DNA of 64,000 nt from Fonsecaea monophora (taxonomy: Eukaryota > Ascomycota > Eurotiomycetes > Chaetothyriales > Herpotrichiellaceae): NCBI RefSeq assembly GCF_001642475.1, contig NW_019174016.1, positions 62,001-126,000 of the forward strand, given 5' to 3'. The position numbers and the translations under genes are program-made. A model generated the notes under the pieces. The model worked only from the letters and a program-made list of their open reading frames with translations. It was not told where the DNA came from and searched no databases. Below are positions 1 to 9,770 of the stretch, piece by piece. Position 1 is the stretch's first letter. Each line of letters opens with the position of its first letter.

Positions 1-519
1 AAAGACGGCACAATCGATAAAGTCTCCTATGACGAACCGTGCATCTTCCAGCGTCTTGTCTGCATCATCTCCCTCAAGCTGGACAGCGCTGCCGCCACCG
101 CGACGCCCGTCACCACCACCATTGGAATATTCTGGCGCTGAGACCACCACACTGCCTATCTCTTTGCTCAAGTATCTTCCTCTCCCTTCGCTTTCTAGTC
201 TCCCGCCACCACCTCGACTGGCGTGGACGTCCGGGTAGACCAGTCTGAAGCTCAACCTCGTCCCCACGGCCGGGTCGGGTAAAATTTGCGGCAGGGCCTG
301 CGTTAACAGGAGCGCGAGTTCTCTCAAAGTACAGCTCATCCACGTGTAGATTTGCAGATGGGCAGGTAGGTGAGGATGTGGGTTTGAAGGGGTCGGGATA
401 GGGAAGTCGGTCAGGCTGTGAAAGGCGGAGGATCGGTAGCAAAAGTTCAGCAGGAAAGGCGTAGTGGATTGCCGATCCACCGTCGTTTTTGCAGGTTGGG
501 GGGTCGGCGAGCGCGACAT
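1..519 (-). CDS. sap18: SAP18 (Sin3-associated polypeptide) homologue, 3' end beyond the window
   Basis: SAP18 is a small ubiquitin-like-fold subunit of the Sin3 histone deacetylase complex and also of splicing-linked ASAP/PSAP complexes. The frame opening at the ATG at 517-519 stays open for 173 codons to base 1, so the C-terminus lies outside the window. After a Pro/Ser-rich leader come FLLNFCYR, LQIYTWMSCTLRELALLL and FRLVYPDVHA, then a Gly-rich insert, then DADKTLEDARFVIGDFIDCA. These match the order of SAP18 core motifs (LQIYTW..T..EL, D.(R), IGD(Y/F)(L/I)DIA). The insert between the two halves is longer than in animal SAP18, as is usual in fungi. Assignment rests on family knowledge. 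An ATG-initiated ORF on the same strand at 110-655 is in another frame and is a shadow. Confidence 0.85.
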   Translation of the reverse strand, partial: MSRSPTPQPAKTTVDRQSTTPFLLNFCYRSSAFHSLTDFPIPTPSNPHPHLPAHLQIYTWMSCTLRELALLLTQALPQILPDPAVGTRLSFRLVYPDVHASRGGGGRLESEGRGRYLSKEIGSVVVSAPEYSNGGGDGRRGGGSAVQLEGDDADKTLEDARFVIGDFIDCAVF

Positions 520-1100
520 CGTGAGGGATAGAGGTTCGTTGGGTTTGGGTGAAACTCGATAGGTCGAGAGTGTCGGAAAGGTACTTGCGCAGGGAACTTA
601 TCTCCTGGCAGTGATCGGTCCTTTGGAGCTGACAGAAGTCTAGGAAAGTATGCAACAGATAATAAAAGGGTATATAACCAACAAAGGCATAGCCAGAGGG
701 AACAGTGTACGCTCAGTAGTCTGTGTTCCGTATGTACTGTGCACCTGTTGACTGAAAGTTCTGTACGTATTATCTGCAGCCTGGTCGCATCTCAAGCCGG
801 CCGCCTCGGGACTTCTGCGAACTTCCTGGATCAAAGTTGCAACCAAATATCCAAGCCTGGTGAAGAAGAAGGGCAGATGTTTGGATCTGCGAGCTCTACG
901 ATGCGCAAATCCACTTTCTGAGCAGAGCGAGCGCAAGCCCGCATCGCGGCTGACCTTCCCCCAATCGAAGACAACAACACCCCCTCCTAGTACCGACTCG
1001 CCGAGTACGCGGGTACAGTCTCGCGTCCTACCTAGCTCGCTCGGTATTCTTTTCTACCAATTCCATTCAACAACTCCCGAACTACCACTCAGACATCACG
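520..1100. other. Spacer upstream of SAP18
   Basis: No convincing gene. It should contain the SAP18 promoter (minus strand). Short overlapping ORFs on both strands show no family signature. Confidence 0.4.
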
Positions 1101-1333
1101 ATGCCTCCTCGTTGCGAACTAACACCTCAACTGCGTTCCAGATCTGTGAACTCCGCAGTCTCGGCTACTCGTACAAGTTCATCGCAGACCGGCACGGCCT
1201 ACCGCGATCTACCGTGCAGACAACGTGCCGGCGCGAAAAGGAACGGGTGAACAACGTCTCCAAACCTCGCTCTGAAGCGCCACGAAGAGGCAGTCACGAA
1301 GAGGAAACGCAGAGAGAAGTAGTGCTATGGTGA
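1101..1333 (+). pseudogene. Decayed Tc1/mariner-type transposase, N-terminal helix-turn-helix part
   Basis: From the ATG at 1101 the first frame reads MPPRCELTPQLRSR. The next frame then continues ICELRSLGYSYKFIADRHGL, a PRSTVQTTCRRE segment and VNNVSKPRSEAPRR. This is the pattern of the N-terminal HTH DNA-binding region of fungal Tc1-like transposases (TPELR.RICELR..G.SY..IA..HG.P.STV..T..RE..R....S.PRSGAPR). Joining the halves needs one extra base near 1143, so the copy carries a single-nucleotide deletion. The frame stops at 1333, and no DDE catalytic domain follows in any frame that I can recognise. Weak continuing similarity may reach about 1375. No terminal inverted repeats were found by eye. 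Confidence 0.75.
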
Positions 1334-1472
1334 CACTATATCATTACAGATGCTCGTGTTTCTGCGCCGTCAACATCCGCTTTAAACTCCAGGCCATGCA
1401 TTCATCTGCTCCCACATTTCTCTGAAGTGCGATAAATGACTCCATAACGCCTGTATTGCGAACAGCTCCTCC

Positions 1473-1920
1473 TTACCGGACCTCTCTGGATGATTCAGTG
1501 TACACAATGGCAGACTGGTTTTCCATCCTGCCGCCGAGGCCAGTCAATGTTCCCTTGTACTTCTCCCACCACTCTTTAGGGAATCCGACGGCATCAATGC
1601 ATCCAATGAACTTGGAAGCACACACCTTCTGTAAGTATGAATCGTTGCGACGTAGTTTGTGAAAGATGCTGAAAGCTAGAGTGATGACGGGTACGATGGC
1701 TGATGTGATGGCGGCAATTCTCCAGCAAAGACGCTCTATTTGGGTCGGGAACTCCAACGACCATGCTATGCAGTGCAACCCTCCGACTAACAGCGAGGAT
1801 GCTGCCATGAGGTTCAGTACCGAGGGGACACGGCCTTGGACCCATATAGCATCGTTTGGAATTCGTCTCCCTGGTAGAGAGTCGTTTGCCTTCAGATCCG
1901 AATACTCGGTACTATATATA
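1473..1920 (-). pseudogene. C-terminal fragment of the fungal membrane-protein family found intact at 32643-34172
   Basis: An open frame on the minus strand contains RRIPNDAIWVQGRVPSVLNL, then WSLEFPTQIERLCWRI and a hydrophobic stretch. The intact protein encoded at 32643-34172 has RIPNDRFPTNPYGI, then WSFEFPSRIERLLWHI and a hydrophobic stretch in the same order and spacing. The intact gene has about 350 residues upstream of this block; nothing similar is visible here beyond about 1920. The frame also ends without the intact gene's final TM region. I read it as a truncated relict of a duplicated gene, beside a transposase relict. A short divergent but functional gene is less likely. Confidence 0.65.
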
Positions 1921-2175
1921 CTAATTAGATAACGTGGGTACGTGGGTATTATCTAACCTCGCACCCTCGCTAGGTAGGCATCCACTACCTCCGAGAGCCT
2001 ATGATAGCGTGGCAGTCATTACATTGCTTTGGACGGCCCAACATGTGTAACCCCGACCCTGTCTCTCCTCTGTATGTATCAGCTCAGCCGCAATAGTCAT
2101 GCATGACCTACTACAGGTCTTCACTTCCGGGTACTATTCCGTGACTTAGGTCGTGAGCCCTAGACACCTGACACG

Positions 2176-4068
2176 TCAATTGGTCCTCGCCGTGCTCTGC
2201 AGAACCCTGGAAAACCACTCCATCCCGTCCGGATGCATCGTGTCCGTGTACAGGAACCCGGTGAGTACATTCCTCACGTCGTCCCATTGGACTAGGCCTA
2301 GTCGTATGGCCTTTGCGGCGAAGTGCGTGGTGAACCAGGCAGCGCGCGGCGTCTCCTCTTCCTCGAGTTTCGTGTCCGTGTCCATGGACGATTCGGCAGT
2401 GGCGCCCACGTAGAGTGCCCAGAGACGGGCGTTCTCGTACTTTTCGTGGTCGGGCACGGTGTCAGGCGACCGCTCGCTGAGCTGGAGCAACTCTCGCATG
2501 TTGGCCAGGATGGTAGGCGTGGCGTCGAAGAGGCGCACACCGCAGACGGTCCCGTTGAACGAGATGGCGCGGATGTACAGCAGCGTGGCCAGGGCGATGT
2601 AGCCCCGGCACAAGACCGAGTTGACGGACCGTGGAGTCTCCGAGATATTCGTATCCCGTACATCTATTGCCTCCTTTGCCTGCAAGAAGAGGTTCACCAA
2701 TTGGCCCTGGTGCAAGTATACGCGCACGAGCAGCCAGCCCATGAGCGCCGTGGTGGTGTGGCTGGCGGATGAGTCCTCGTCGGTGGTGCCCGGGCCTGAG
2801 CCGTTCTGGAACAGCCACACCGCAAGGCTCTCACGCCGCTCGATCAGTAATGTGCGCAGTCGGGGATTGTCGACCGACGGGTCGAGAAAACGGTTTCTCA
2901 CATCCGACAGATTCGGGGGGAGGTAAGGGCCCGCTGCGTCGATCACGGGCTGCAGCCTCTGCGGGAGCCAGTTGTCCACGTCGAAGATGGGTTTGCACAG
3001 GAACATGGACGACCGGTGGACGTCGTGGTAGAGAACGTACACCAGGAGGTCCGTGTCGACGGGCTTCTTCGGGTCGTCGTGTTCAAAGTACCACCGCAGC
3101 ATGTTGAGGTGGGCGGCGGTGCTGACGGGGTCCCCCATCAGTGTGTCGGTACCTATAAGCAGATTGATATGCCAGTAGAGCTGGCGGCGGTTGAATCGGC
3201 CGGTCATGAGGCGTTTGTGCAGCACCGCTATACTCTTCGCCCGGTAGTAGGCGGCTTGCTTCCGGACAGACGGGTTCAGCGATATCACCGCGGCCTCGGC
3301 GGCGCAGCTGGCGATGAACCCAGACCCGGCGCCTTCATCCCCGAGGCCATCGACCCCGTCGCCCAGTCCGTCGATGCAGTCTCGCCAGTCCCGCCACGCA
3401 CTGGCACTGGTCATCCACCGGTGCTTGGTGGTGTGGTAGAGGGCTGGGATGACAAAGTCGCGGTGGAAGCTCAGCAAGTCGTTAGCAGCAGGGGTGATAT
3501 CGACGGCATAGGCTCCAAAGGGGTCTGAGTTTCCTTTGCCGAGGATGGTCATCAGTGATTGCCGTTGGAGTGGCTTGATGTCCGCCTCGTTGTAAATTGC
3601 CACCAGTTGCTCCGCCCGCTCTGGGAGGTGCTCACACTGCTGCTGCTGGCAATCCATGTCATTGTCGTCGTCATTATCGTTGATCAGCGAGCGGATCGCA
3701 ATCTTAGTTGAGGTTCTCTGCTGGTTTCCAACATCGTAGTCTACTGGCTCTGGCCATTGCGCATGCTCAGCGCTCTTGACAGTTGAGGTATGCCGAACAT
3801 CAAGCATAGGAACTTCTGACGATGTCGATGTCGATGTCGACGCCGATGGCTGGGCATCAGGTATGTGAGGCAGCGCCTTGATCGAAGCCCTCAGAGCCCG
3901 ATTCTCCTGCTGCCGCTTCCAGTTGCGATATTGGTTCTGGACGTGGGAAAAGACCTGTCGCCGGTTCGGTGAAGCTTTCATCTGCTTTGCATTGTGGTTG
4001 ACGAACAAGAAGTCGCCCTCGAAAGGTTTTCTCTCGACGGGCATGTTCGTCCTCCGTTCGTAGCTCAA
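2176..4068 (-). CDS. Fungal transcription-factor-like protein without a zinc cluster
   Basis: Single-exon frame of 630 codons (start 4068; an in-frame ATG 8 codons later is also possible). The N-terminus has the FLFVNHNA...R..VFSHVQ..YR.WKR signature of a large Pezizomycotina family whose C-terminal two thirds resembles the Fungal_trans_2 (PF11951-like) helical region of Zn2Cys6 regulators but which lacks the Cys6 DNA-binding cluster. A Ser/Thr- and Asp-rich linker lies between about residues 75 and 150. The helical region includes SFHRDFVIPALYH and ends near the C-terminus with WDDVRNVLTGF. No cysteine cluster is visible. DNA binding is therefore unproven; it may act as a co-regulator. Family known, target unknown. 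Confidence 0.75.
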   Translation of the reverse strand: MSYERRTNMPVERKPFEGDFLFVNHNAKQMKASPNRRQVFSHVQNQYRNWKRQQENRALRASIKALPHIPDAQPSASTSTSTSSEVPMLDVRHTSTVKSAEHAQWPEPVDYDVGNQQRTSTKIAIRSLINDNDDDNDMDCQQQQCEHLPERAEQLVAIYNEADIKPLQRQSLMTILGKGNSDPFGAYAVDITPAANDLLSFHRDFVIPALYHTTKHRWMTSASAWRDWRDCIDGLGDGVDGLGDEGAGSGFIASCAAEAAVISLNPSVRKQAAYYRAKSIAVLHKRLMTGRFNRRQLYWHINLLIGTDTLMGDPVSTAAHLNMLRWYFEHDDPKKPVDTDLLVYVLYHDVHRSSMFLCKPIFDVDNWLPQRLQPVIDAAGPYLPPNLSDVRNRFLDPSVDNPRLRTLLIERRESLAVWLFQNGSGPGTTDEDSSASHTTTALMGWLLVRVYLHQGQLVNLFLQAKEAIDVRDTNISETPRSVNSVLCRGYIALATLLYIRAISFNGTVCGVRLFDATPTILANMRELLQLSERSPDTVPDHEKYENARLWALYVGATAESSMDTDTKLEEEETPRAAWFTTHFAAKAIRLGLVQWDDVRNVLTGFLYTDTMHPDGMEWFSRVLQSTARTN

Positions 4069-6228
4069 AAGACCATTATCCTATCTCTTCAGGTCTACTC
4101 AACAGCAACGGTGAATTCTGCTCAGCATACGTGTGTTGTTTATCGTTGTCGTCGTTGTCGTTGTCCTCCCCTCCCTCTTCTTCCTCCCCCTCCTCCTCTT
4201 CTTTCTGGGTACCTAAATACTTTGTAAGAAAGTTCCCGTAGCACAAACACATACGCTTTCGTTTCACAACCCCGCGTCCTCGGTAGCCCTTGGTACGCCT
4301 CCGTTGGATACTTCGGAGAAGGATTTCGGGGGTTGGCGGGCTGTTGGCTGGCTAGCTAATCGGGAGGGTGGGGGCCCGAGACTTTGCCAGAAACAGGAGT
4401 TGGCGCTGTACCTCTCACTGGTAAACCCCTCGTAAACTTTCGGGTTTTGTGGGATGCGAGCTGTAGGTGGGACCCTGAATCCCTGGATCCCTGGATCCCT
4501 GGATCCTTGACAGTGTGTGAATCCTTCCCCAGCCAAATATCGGAGGGGTTTTCGTAATAATCGTAAGTCGTGACAAATACACACATCCACATCCACGTAC
4601 ACATACATACACACCGACAAAGAAGCACGGACGCACAGACGCAGCAGGGGAGGATGAACTGAAACGAAACGGAGCCAAAAAGAAATGGGTGACGGTGACT
4701 AATCTCCACCAATCCTTGTGAGACTCCCAAAAACAGAAAAGAAAAGAAAAATTGGATTTGCGAAAACCTGAGGGGGGTTAGATACTGTACCTCCGAGAGG
4801 TAAGAGGTACGAGGTACAGATGGTGTGATATGATGTTATCGAAAACAAAATGAGAGAGAGAGAGAAAGAGGGAGGTGGTGGTGTCGCTAACATCAACCCA
4901 TCTATATCAGTCCATCCCTCCATCTCTCCATCTGGTACATGGCCTGGTACCCAAGTAGGCATGTACCGCATTACCTTCCTCGTGCATATTGATACCTCGT
5001 ATGTTTCTACCTACTTCGGTAGGCAAGTAGGGCTGGGTACCTGGTCAGTGGTCAAGCTGGCAAAATATAGGGTGCAATCGGCGATTCCTCGCCCGCTAAT
5101 TGATAATTTATCCGTGATCGTGACCGTGATCGTGATCTGGACCAGCGAGGACGAAGCGAGAGAGGGAAATAACCCTTTAAGGAAGACAGGGGACGGGGTA
5201 CCGGGTACGAGGTACGAGGTACCAGCTATCGTGGGTATAGTGGGTGCAGTGAGTACAGCGAGCTCAAATATATTCAGCACATAAATACACACGTAGCTCG
5301 AGTTGAGCGTTGAACTTGACTATCCACTGGAACAAAGTATACATTTGTGACTTCCTGTGACTGACTGCCTCATGGTCGAGTTCAGAGAGAAGATAGAAAA
5401 AGGAATGGAGGGGTATATTTCTATGTATGTATAAGTTACATTCAAATCGTCTATGGGCTACCTAAATCTATGTACCGAGTTTGTGTACCGAGTTTGTGTA
5501 CCGAGTTTGTGTACCGAGTTTGTGTACCGAGTTTGTGTACCGAGTTTGTGTATATATCCGATGTGCCCATGTGTCCATGTGTCCTCGCTAAGACCCCTCG
5601 TCATTCTTCTGCTGACTAGTAGTAAATATTGACATGGTATGATATGAATGAGTTCATGGGTAAGTGGCCTCTCTATTCCTCGGCTTCCCGTGTCGTGTAG
5701 CACCCTATATCCAATGTGTCAATGAGTGCAGAAGTCAACAAAACACAAAACACAAAGCTGATTGCTAGCCCTCTCGGGTATCTCTGGTGTCTCTGGTGCC
5801 TCTCTCAAGCCTGTCATGGCCCGTCAGATGGGCACCTTGGTCAGTCCTGTCTGCCCGCCCGCGGCCATGCTCCGCCCATCGAAACCCCAATCAGGACTCA
5901 TTAAACGAACGATCCTCGCATATCTCGTTCCACGGCCCGCCGCCTGCAGGAACTCTGTCGCCACTGTCACCACTTGTTGGCACGTTCCGGCATGCAGATC
6001 CCCGAATGTTGAGAATGGGCCAACTCCATCGATCAAACCACCCAGTCGTCTGGGCTCGTAGGGCTCGCGTCGATTGAAAAAGGGAAACAGGCCTTTTGTC
6101 CCGGATAATTGCATACTCCGTATATCCGACTGGCTCTGAAAATCCAGGAGTTGTGGTCGCCTGCCGTATGTCCCACTTAGAAAGATTCGTCTCACATCTC
6201 GCACTGTCACCCACCGTCCATGTTTTGT
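4069..6228. other. Gene-poor 2.2 kb spacer
   Basis: No gene supported. It holds low-complexity DNA: CT/GA-rich stretches (about 4160-4205, 4850-4875), three copies of a 9-bp ctggatccc unit around 4480-4505, GTACC/GGTACGA-rich sequence near 5200-5225, and the 13-bp minisatellite at 5471-5548. ORFs around 5760-6240 overlap each other on both strands and show no recognisable domain. Confidence 0.45.
5471..5548. repeat. Six perfect tandem copies of a 13-bp unit
   Basis: The unit tgtaccgagtttg is repeated six times without any mismatch (78 bp) and is followed by tgtatata. Identity between copies suggests recent expansion. It is not in a supported gene. Confidence 0.95.
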
Positions 6229-7497
6229 TCACAACCACACCGCCGTTGCCGCTCCGGCGCCATTGTTCAGCTTCGTCCTCGCAACCTCTTTAATCTCGAC
6301 ACCGTCCCAGCCCAGTACAAACACAAATCCCTCCTCACTATCGGTCAGCGCCAGATACTCTACTCCGCCAATCGTCGGACCGGGCTGGATCGCATTCGCC
6401 CATCCGCCACTCGTAGGTGTCTCCCACAAGTACAGCAAGCCTTCGTAGAGTCCACCGAAATTGTATGCCGCGTCCTGAGAGCTTGCCGCGGCCTTTCTGT
6501 ACGACGGGTGGGCAGTGACCGAGGTGTCGACCAGGCCTTCGTCGGTCAGCTTGTATACTGCAACATATCCCCTCTTGCCCTCCTTCAGTCCCCGTGTACT
6601 CGCGTATAAATACTTTGGCTTGTCGCCTGAGGAGATACTCGTCCGTACTTCATCAGCCCAGTAGTCCTCGGCTTTCTCCTCCAGAGGAATTATTCGGACG
6701 CCTTGTTCATGCTTCAGATTGACCCCGTGATTAGTGGCGGAGAACACGTCCACGACACTGGTGTGTTCCTGCAAGCAATACACGAATTTTCCGCTTGGGT
6801 GTGGCCACACGTGTCTTGGTCCATCTGTGGGACGGGGTGAGATGTGTTTCTCCCCAGGCGTCAACTCTCCGGTTCTGGGATCGACCGAGAATGTCCAGAT
6901 ACAATTCCGCCCAATGTCCGCAACGTAAAAGGCTCGACCGTCGGGCGAGAGGTCTGTGGAATGAGCGCCGTGGCGAAGTCCTCCAAAGTCCATGACACTG
7001 CCATCATCACGCTGTGCGTCTGCGTCCACAAACGAGAGGAGTTGAAGCGGTTGGATTCTTCCGTCTTTGACGACCCCATTGGCTTGAGCATGATCAGAAT
7101 TCACCGGTGCGATGATATTGCCTGTCTTGGGATCCAGACTAAAGACCTCTCCTGTAGCTCCGCCCGCAGAATAGAGCGCTACTTCGTTCGCTGTGACATA
7201 GCCACTGCGAGACCGAGTTGGGGCACTACCCAGCAGCTGGATATCTGTCGGGGAGTTGACGGCATAGGCAACCACGGCGGGAGGCTCTGTCCATGCAGTG
7301 GCGTACAGGTTCCGCTTCCCAGTCTGCTTCGTGGGGGAGAGATGCAACCAGGAGTGAGACCCGATGGCAGTGGCGCAGTGAAGGACTTGGAGACTGCCCG
7401 AAGAGTCCGTCGAGGAGGGTAAGGGAGGCGTGAATCTCAGGGTATAGAGCTCAGGGGTGTTGAACGTGCCAACGAGGAAGTCGTAAGTTTGTGACAT
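6229..7497 (-). CDS. Carboxy-cis,cis-muconate cyclase (lactonase-type seven-bladed beta-propeller)
   Basis: Single exon, 422 residues from MSQTYDFLVGTFNTPELYTL; an ATG five codons upstream is in frame but weaker by similarity. The protein matches the fungal 3-carboxy-cis,cis-muconate lactonizing enzyme family (PF10282 fold), which cyclises carboxymuconate in the protocatechuate branch of the beta-ketoadipate pathway. Visible landmarks are HGAHSTDLSPDGRAFYVADI (propeller blade with catalytic-site His/Asp), a GPRHVWPHPSGKFVY blade and a C-terminal blade with GGVEYLALTDSEEGFVFVLG. The fungal enzyme is cytosolic; there is no signal peptide. No other ring-cleavage gene is adjacent, so pathway membership rests on family alone. 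Some paralogues may act as general lactonases. Confidence 0.88.
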   Translation of the reverse strand: MSQTYDFLVGTFNTPELYTLRFTPPLPSSTDSSGSLQVLHCATAIGSHSWLHLSPTKQTGKRNLYATAWTEPPAVVAYAVNSPTDIQLLGSAPTRSRSGYVTANEVALYSAGGATGEVFSLDPKTGNIIAPVNSDHAQANGVVKDGRIQPLQLLSFVDADAQRDDGSVMDFGGLRHGAHSTDLSPDGRAFYVADIGRNCIWTFSVDPRTGELTPGEKHISPRPTDGPRHVWPHPSGKFVYCLQEHTSVVDVFSATNHGVNLKHEQGVRIIPLEEKAEDYWADEVRTSISSGDKPKYLYASTRGLKEGKRGYVAVYKLTDEGLVDTSVTAHPSYRKAAASSQDAAYNFGGLYEGLLYLWETPTSGGWANAIQPGPTIGGVEYLALTDSEEGFVFVLGWDGVEIKEVARTKLNNGAGAATAVWL

Positions 7498-8971
7498 GGT
7501 ACAATACTCCAACCTTTGGTTGGCGAGCCGTGTGGTTAGTTATGGGTGTTATTTAGACATGGTCAGGATGCAGATTCCTTTTCTCGATTTCAAAATCAGA
7601 AGTCAGCAATCCTCCTTACATGCCGGGGAACTCGGATCTGTTTTATTGTCTTTCAATGGTGGTCAGTTGGGTGTAATATTGTATTTGTCAATCGGATCGA
7701 GCCCTATCGGCGAATTGGAGCCGCAGCCGAGGGGTGGGTGGCTGTTGTGAAATTTCGGCCTCTTCGGGAGGTTTTTGTTGTCCGCAGGACAATGGTGAGC
7801 TTATATGCTTTGAGTGTATCAACTCGGGTGATGACTCTGGAGAATCGAGGGAGGTCAGGCTTCATGCTCTCCAAGGAATAAACAACAGAATATACAAGGA
7901 GAAAAATACAATCGAGTTCTCGATTGCTTGTTCGGATCGTGGCAGCGTGGCAAGGTGCGGAGAATAGTTTCCCCGATTCCCGTATCCGATGGGTTCCCCG
8001 CAATTCGACATTCTCAGCCTCATCCGAAATACGAGGCGCCCGTTGACTAGTGACTAGCCAGGAACGCCTCTATTGCAGCTCGACTCAAGAGATCCTTAGC
8101 CGATTGGGGAAGACCTCATACTGCAGCGTAATGAGGCTTGAGCACCCATGGGGCTTTGTTTGGGGATGTGGTTACCATGAGAAAAGAAGTCCGCCGAATC
8201 ATTCCGAATCACTCTAAACCCCGTTGTTCCTGCCGAGGTCAGTAAGAATCTACTCGCGATTGTCGCCCTATACTCACCCCAGCTCGCGTGAGCTGGGGTA
8301 AGACCTCACCTATCTCGTCTGCTATTTGTCGGGCTCACAGATTTTGATTCTCACTTGGGAGCAATAGTAGTATGTTGTAGTAGCGGCGAGAAAAAGATGG
8401 TGTGGTGCAACGGGTTCTTCGTTCTGTGTAATTTGGTAGGGTGTTCAACAGTCCTTGGGTCCCGAAGGCCTTTTAAGTCGTCCAATACAGAAGATGGTGT
8501 GTTTTCTGCGTGCGCTCTCCCAGGAAGGGGCGGAGATCGGTACAAGAGGCTGTTCGATTTCAGGCTGCAGATGGGTGTGTATACAGCTGTGAATTCTGAT
8601 TCGTGACCGATCGTTTCGTTTCTGTCGGCAACAGATAGTATTGTCCTGAACTGGCAAAGATAAAGACTGCACTATCCTACTGTTGCCATCTTATATATAC
8701 AAAAACTCCTTGGTTTCGACTTCCAGGTCTTCCTTGGATTCCCAAATATTTGGCTCCGAATTCCAATGTAACCTATAGACAAACTATACTCCAGTCCCAA
8801 AAATGTGTTCCAGCGCAGCTCGAGCGGCCTTGTTGATTCCGCATCTCTCCGCAGTAATACTCTTCGCGCAAACTCCATCCGATCGTGAAGGGAAAGAATG
8901 TCCTTCAAATACGGCTCCCTTGTATAAACAGAAATACAACGTTCCGTGTTGGTTTGTCGTCAAGCCGCCTG
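7498..8971. other. Gene-poor spacer of 1.5 kb
   Basis: No supported gene. It contains a perfect inverted repeat at 8276-8299. Short ORFs on both strands lack domain signatures. The part between about 8700 and 8971 may be the untranslated or decayed 3' end of the ankyrin pseudogene that follows on the minus strand. Confidence 0.4.
8276..8299. repeat. Perfect inverted repeat, 9-bp arms
   Basis: Arms accccagct and agctggggt flank a six-base loop. This could form a hairpin or be a dyad binding site. No gene is close enough to tie it to. Confidence 0.7.
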
Positions 8972-9770
8972 CTATTCCATGGACTCCGTCGATGCAGGCG
9001 GATTCGAACTTTCCGCTAGGATATGACGAAGAAAGTCAACCACTTCTTGACGCCTGTGGAATTCGGCGCGATGAAGGACCGACTCTCCGCAAGAATCCAA
9101 GACACTGATATTGGCTATGACAATGGGGTTATATCCAACACGCATCTAGCATTTGGATCTGCACCATGGGAGAGGAGCCAGGTAGCTAAATCTACATTCT
9201 CAACCACAAATCTGTTACTATTAGAAGGATAATTTAGGATAATATTGCTCATATTAACTTACCCAAGTACTGGCGGATCACACCATCCTAACTGCTCGTT
9301 AATATCCCATCCATACTTGAGGAACAGCTCAAGTATAGCCGTATCATTATTGTCGACGGCAATTTTAGCAAGGTTAACCGTCGGAGAAGACCCTTGACTT
9401 AGAAGATATTCGACAATAGCCGTATGACCAGTCCGAACTGCACGGAATAGACTGCTCGTTTGGCGTGGAATCCAGTAGTCACCGGCAGGTGTACCGCGCA
9501 ATTGATCGAATATGCGCTGTATAGTGCAGAGGTCTCCTTCGCTCGCTGCCTTTTCGATCTCGTCAAGTTGATCGCATTTGGGAGGCGGTGGAGGGCGAGG
9601 TTCGGGCACATCCCCCTCCCGGAGGCCACTATTGAAGTCGAAGACGTCCTCTAACTTCAGGGCAGACTCTGTTGCCACTCCTTAAGCTCTTCCGGGTCTG
9701 GGGTATAAACGCGGATTGGGCTTTTCTCCCAGTCCCAATGTTCCCGGGCATTATCCTGGAGCCGTGCCAT
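8972..9770 (-). pseudogene. Ankyrin-repeat protein, broken by several frame conflicts
   Basis: From the ATG at 9770 one frame reads about 37 codons with YTPDPEELKEWQQSLP and then hits TGA at 9657. The next frame, with no ATG, carries LEDVFDFNSGLREGDVPEP and ankyrin repeats (SSLFRAVRTGHTAIVEYLLS, TAILELFLKYGWDIN). It meets a GTAAGT donor at 9257-9262. After an acceptor-like TTTAG comes TWLLSHGADPNARC, but the phase does not fit the donor. A further one-base slip at about 9118-9120 separates DITPLS from IANISVLD and GESVLHRAEFHRRQEVVDFL. Restoring a continuous reading needs at least two inserted bases plus a splice correction. I therefore call it a pseudogene; sequencing error in one site cannot be excluded, but three independent conflicts make that unlikely. 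Confidence 0.7.

Noticed and set aside
110..655. 181-codon minus-strand ORF at the left edge
   Set aside because: It overlaps the SAP18 frame in another phase and has no family similarity.
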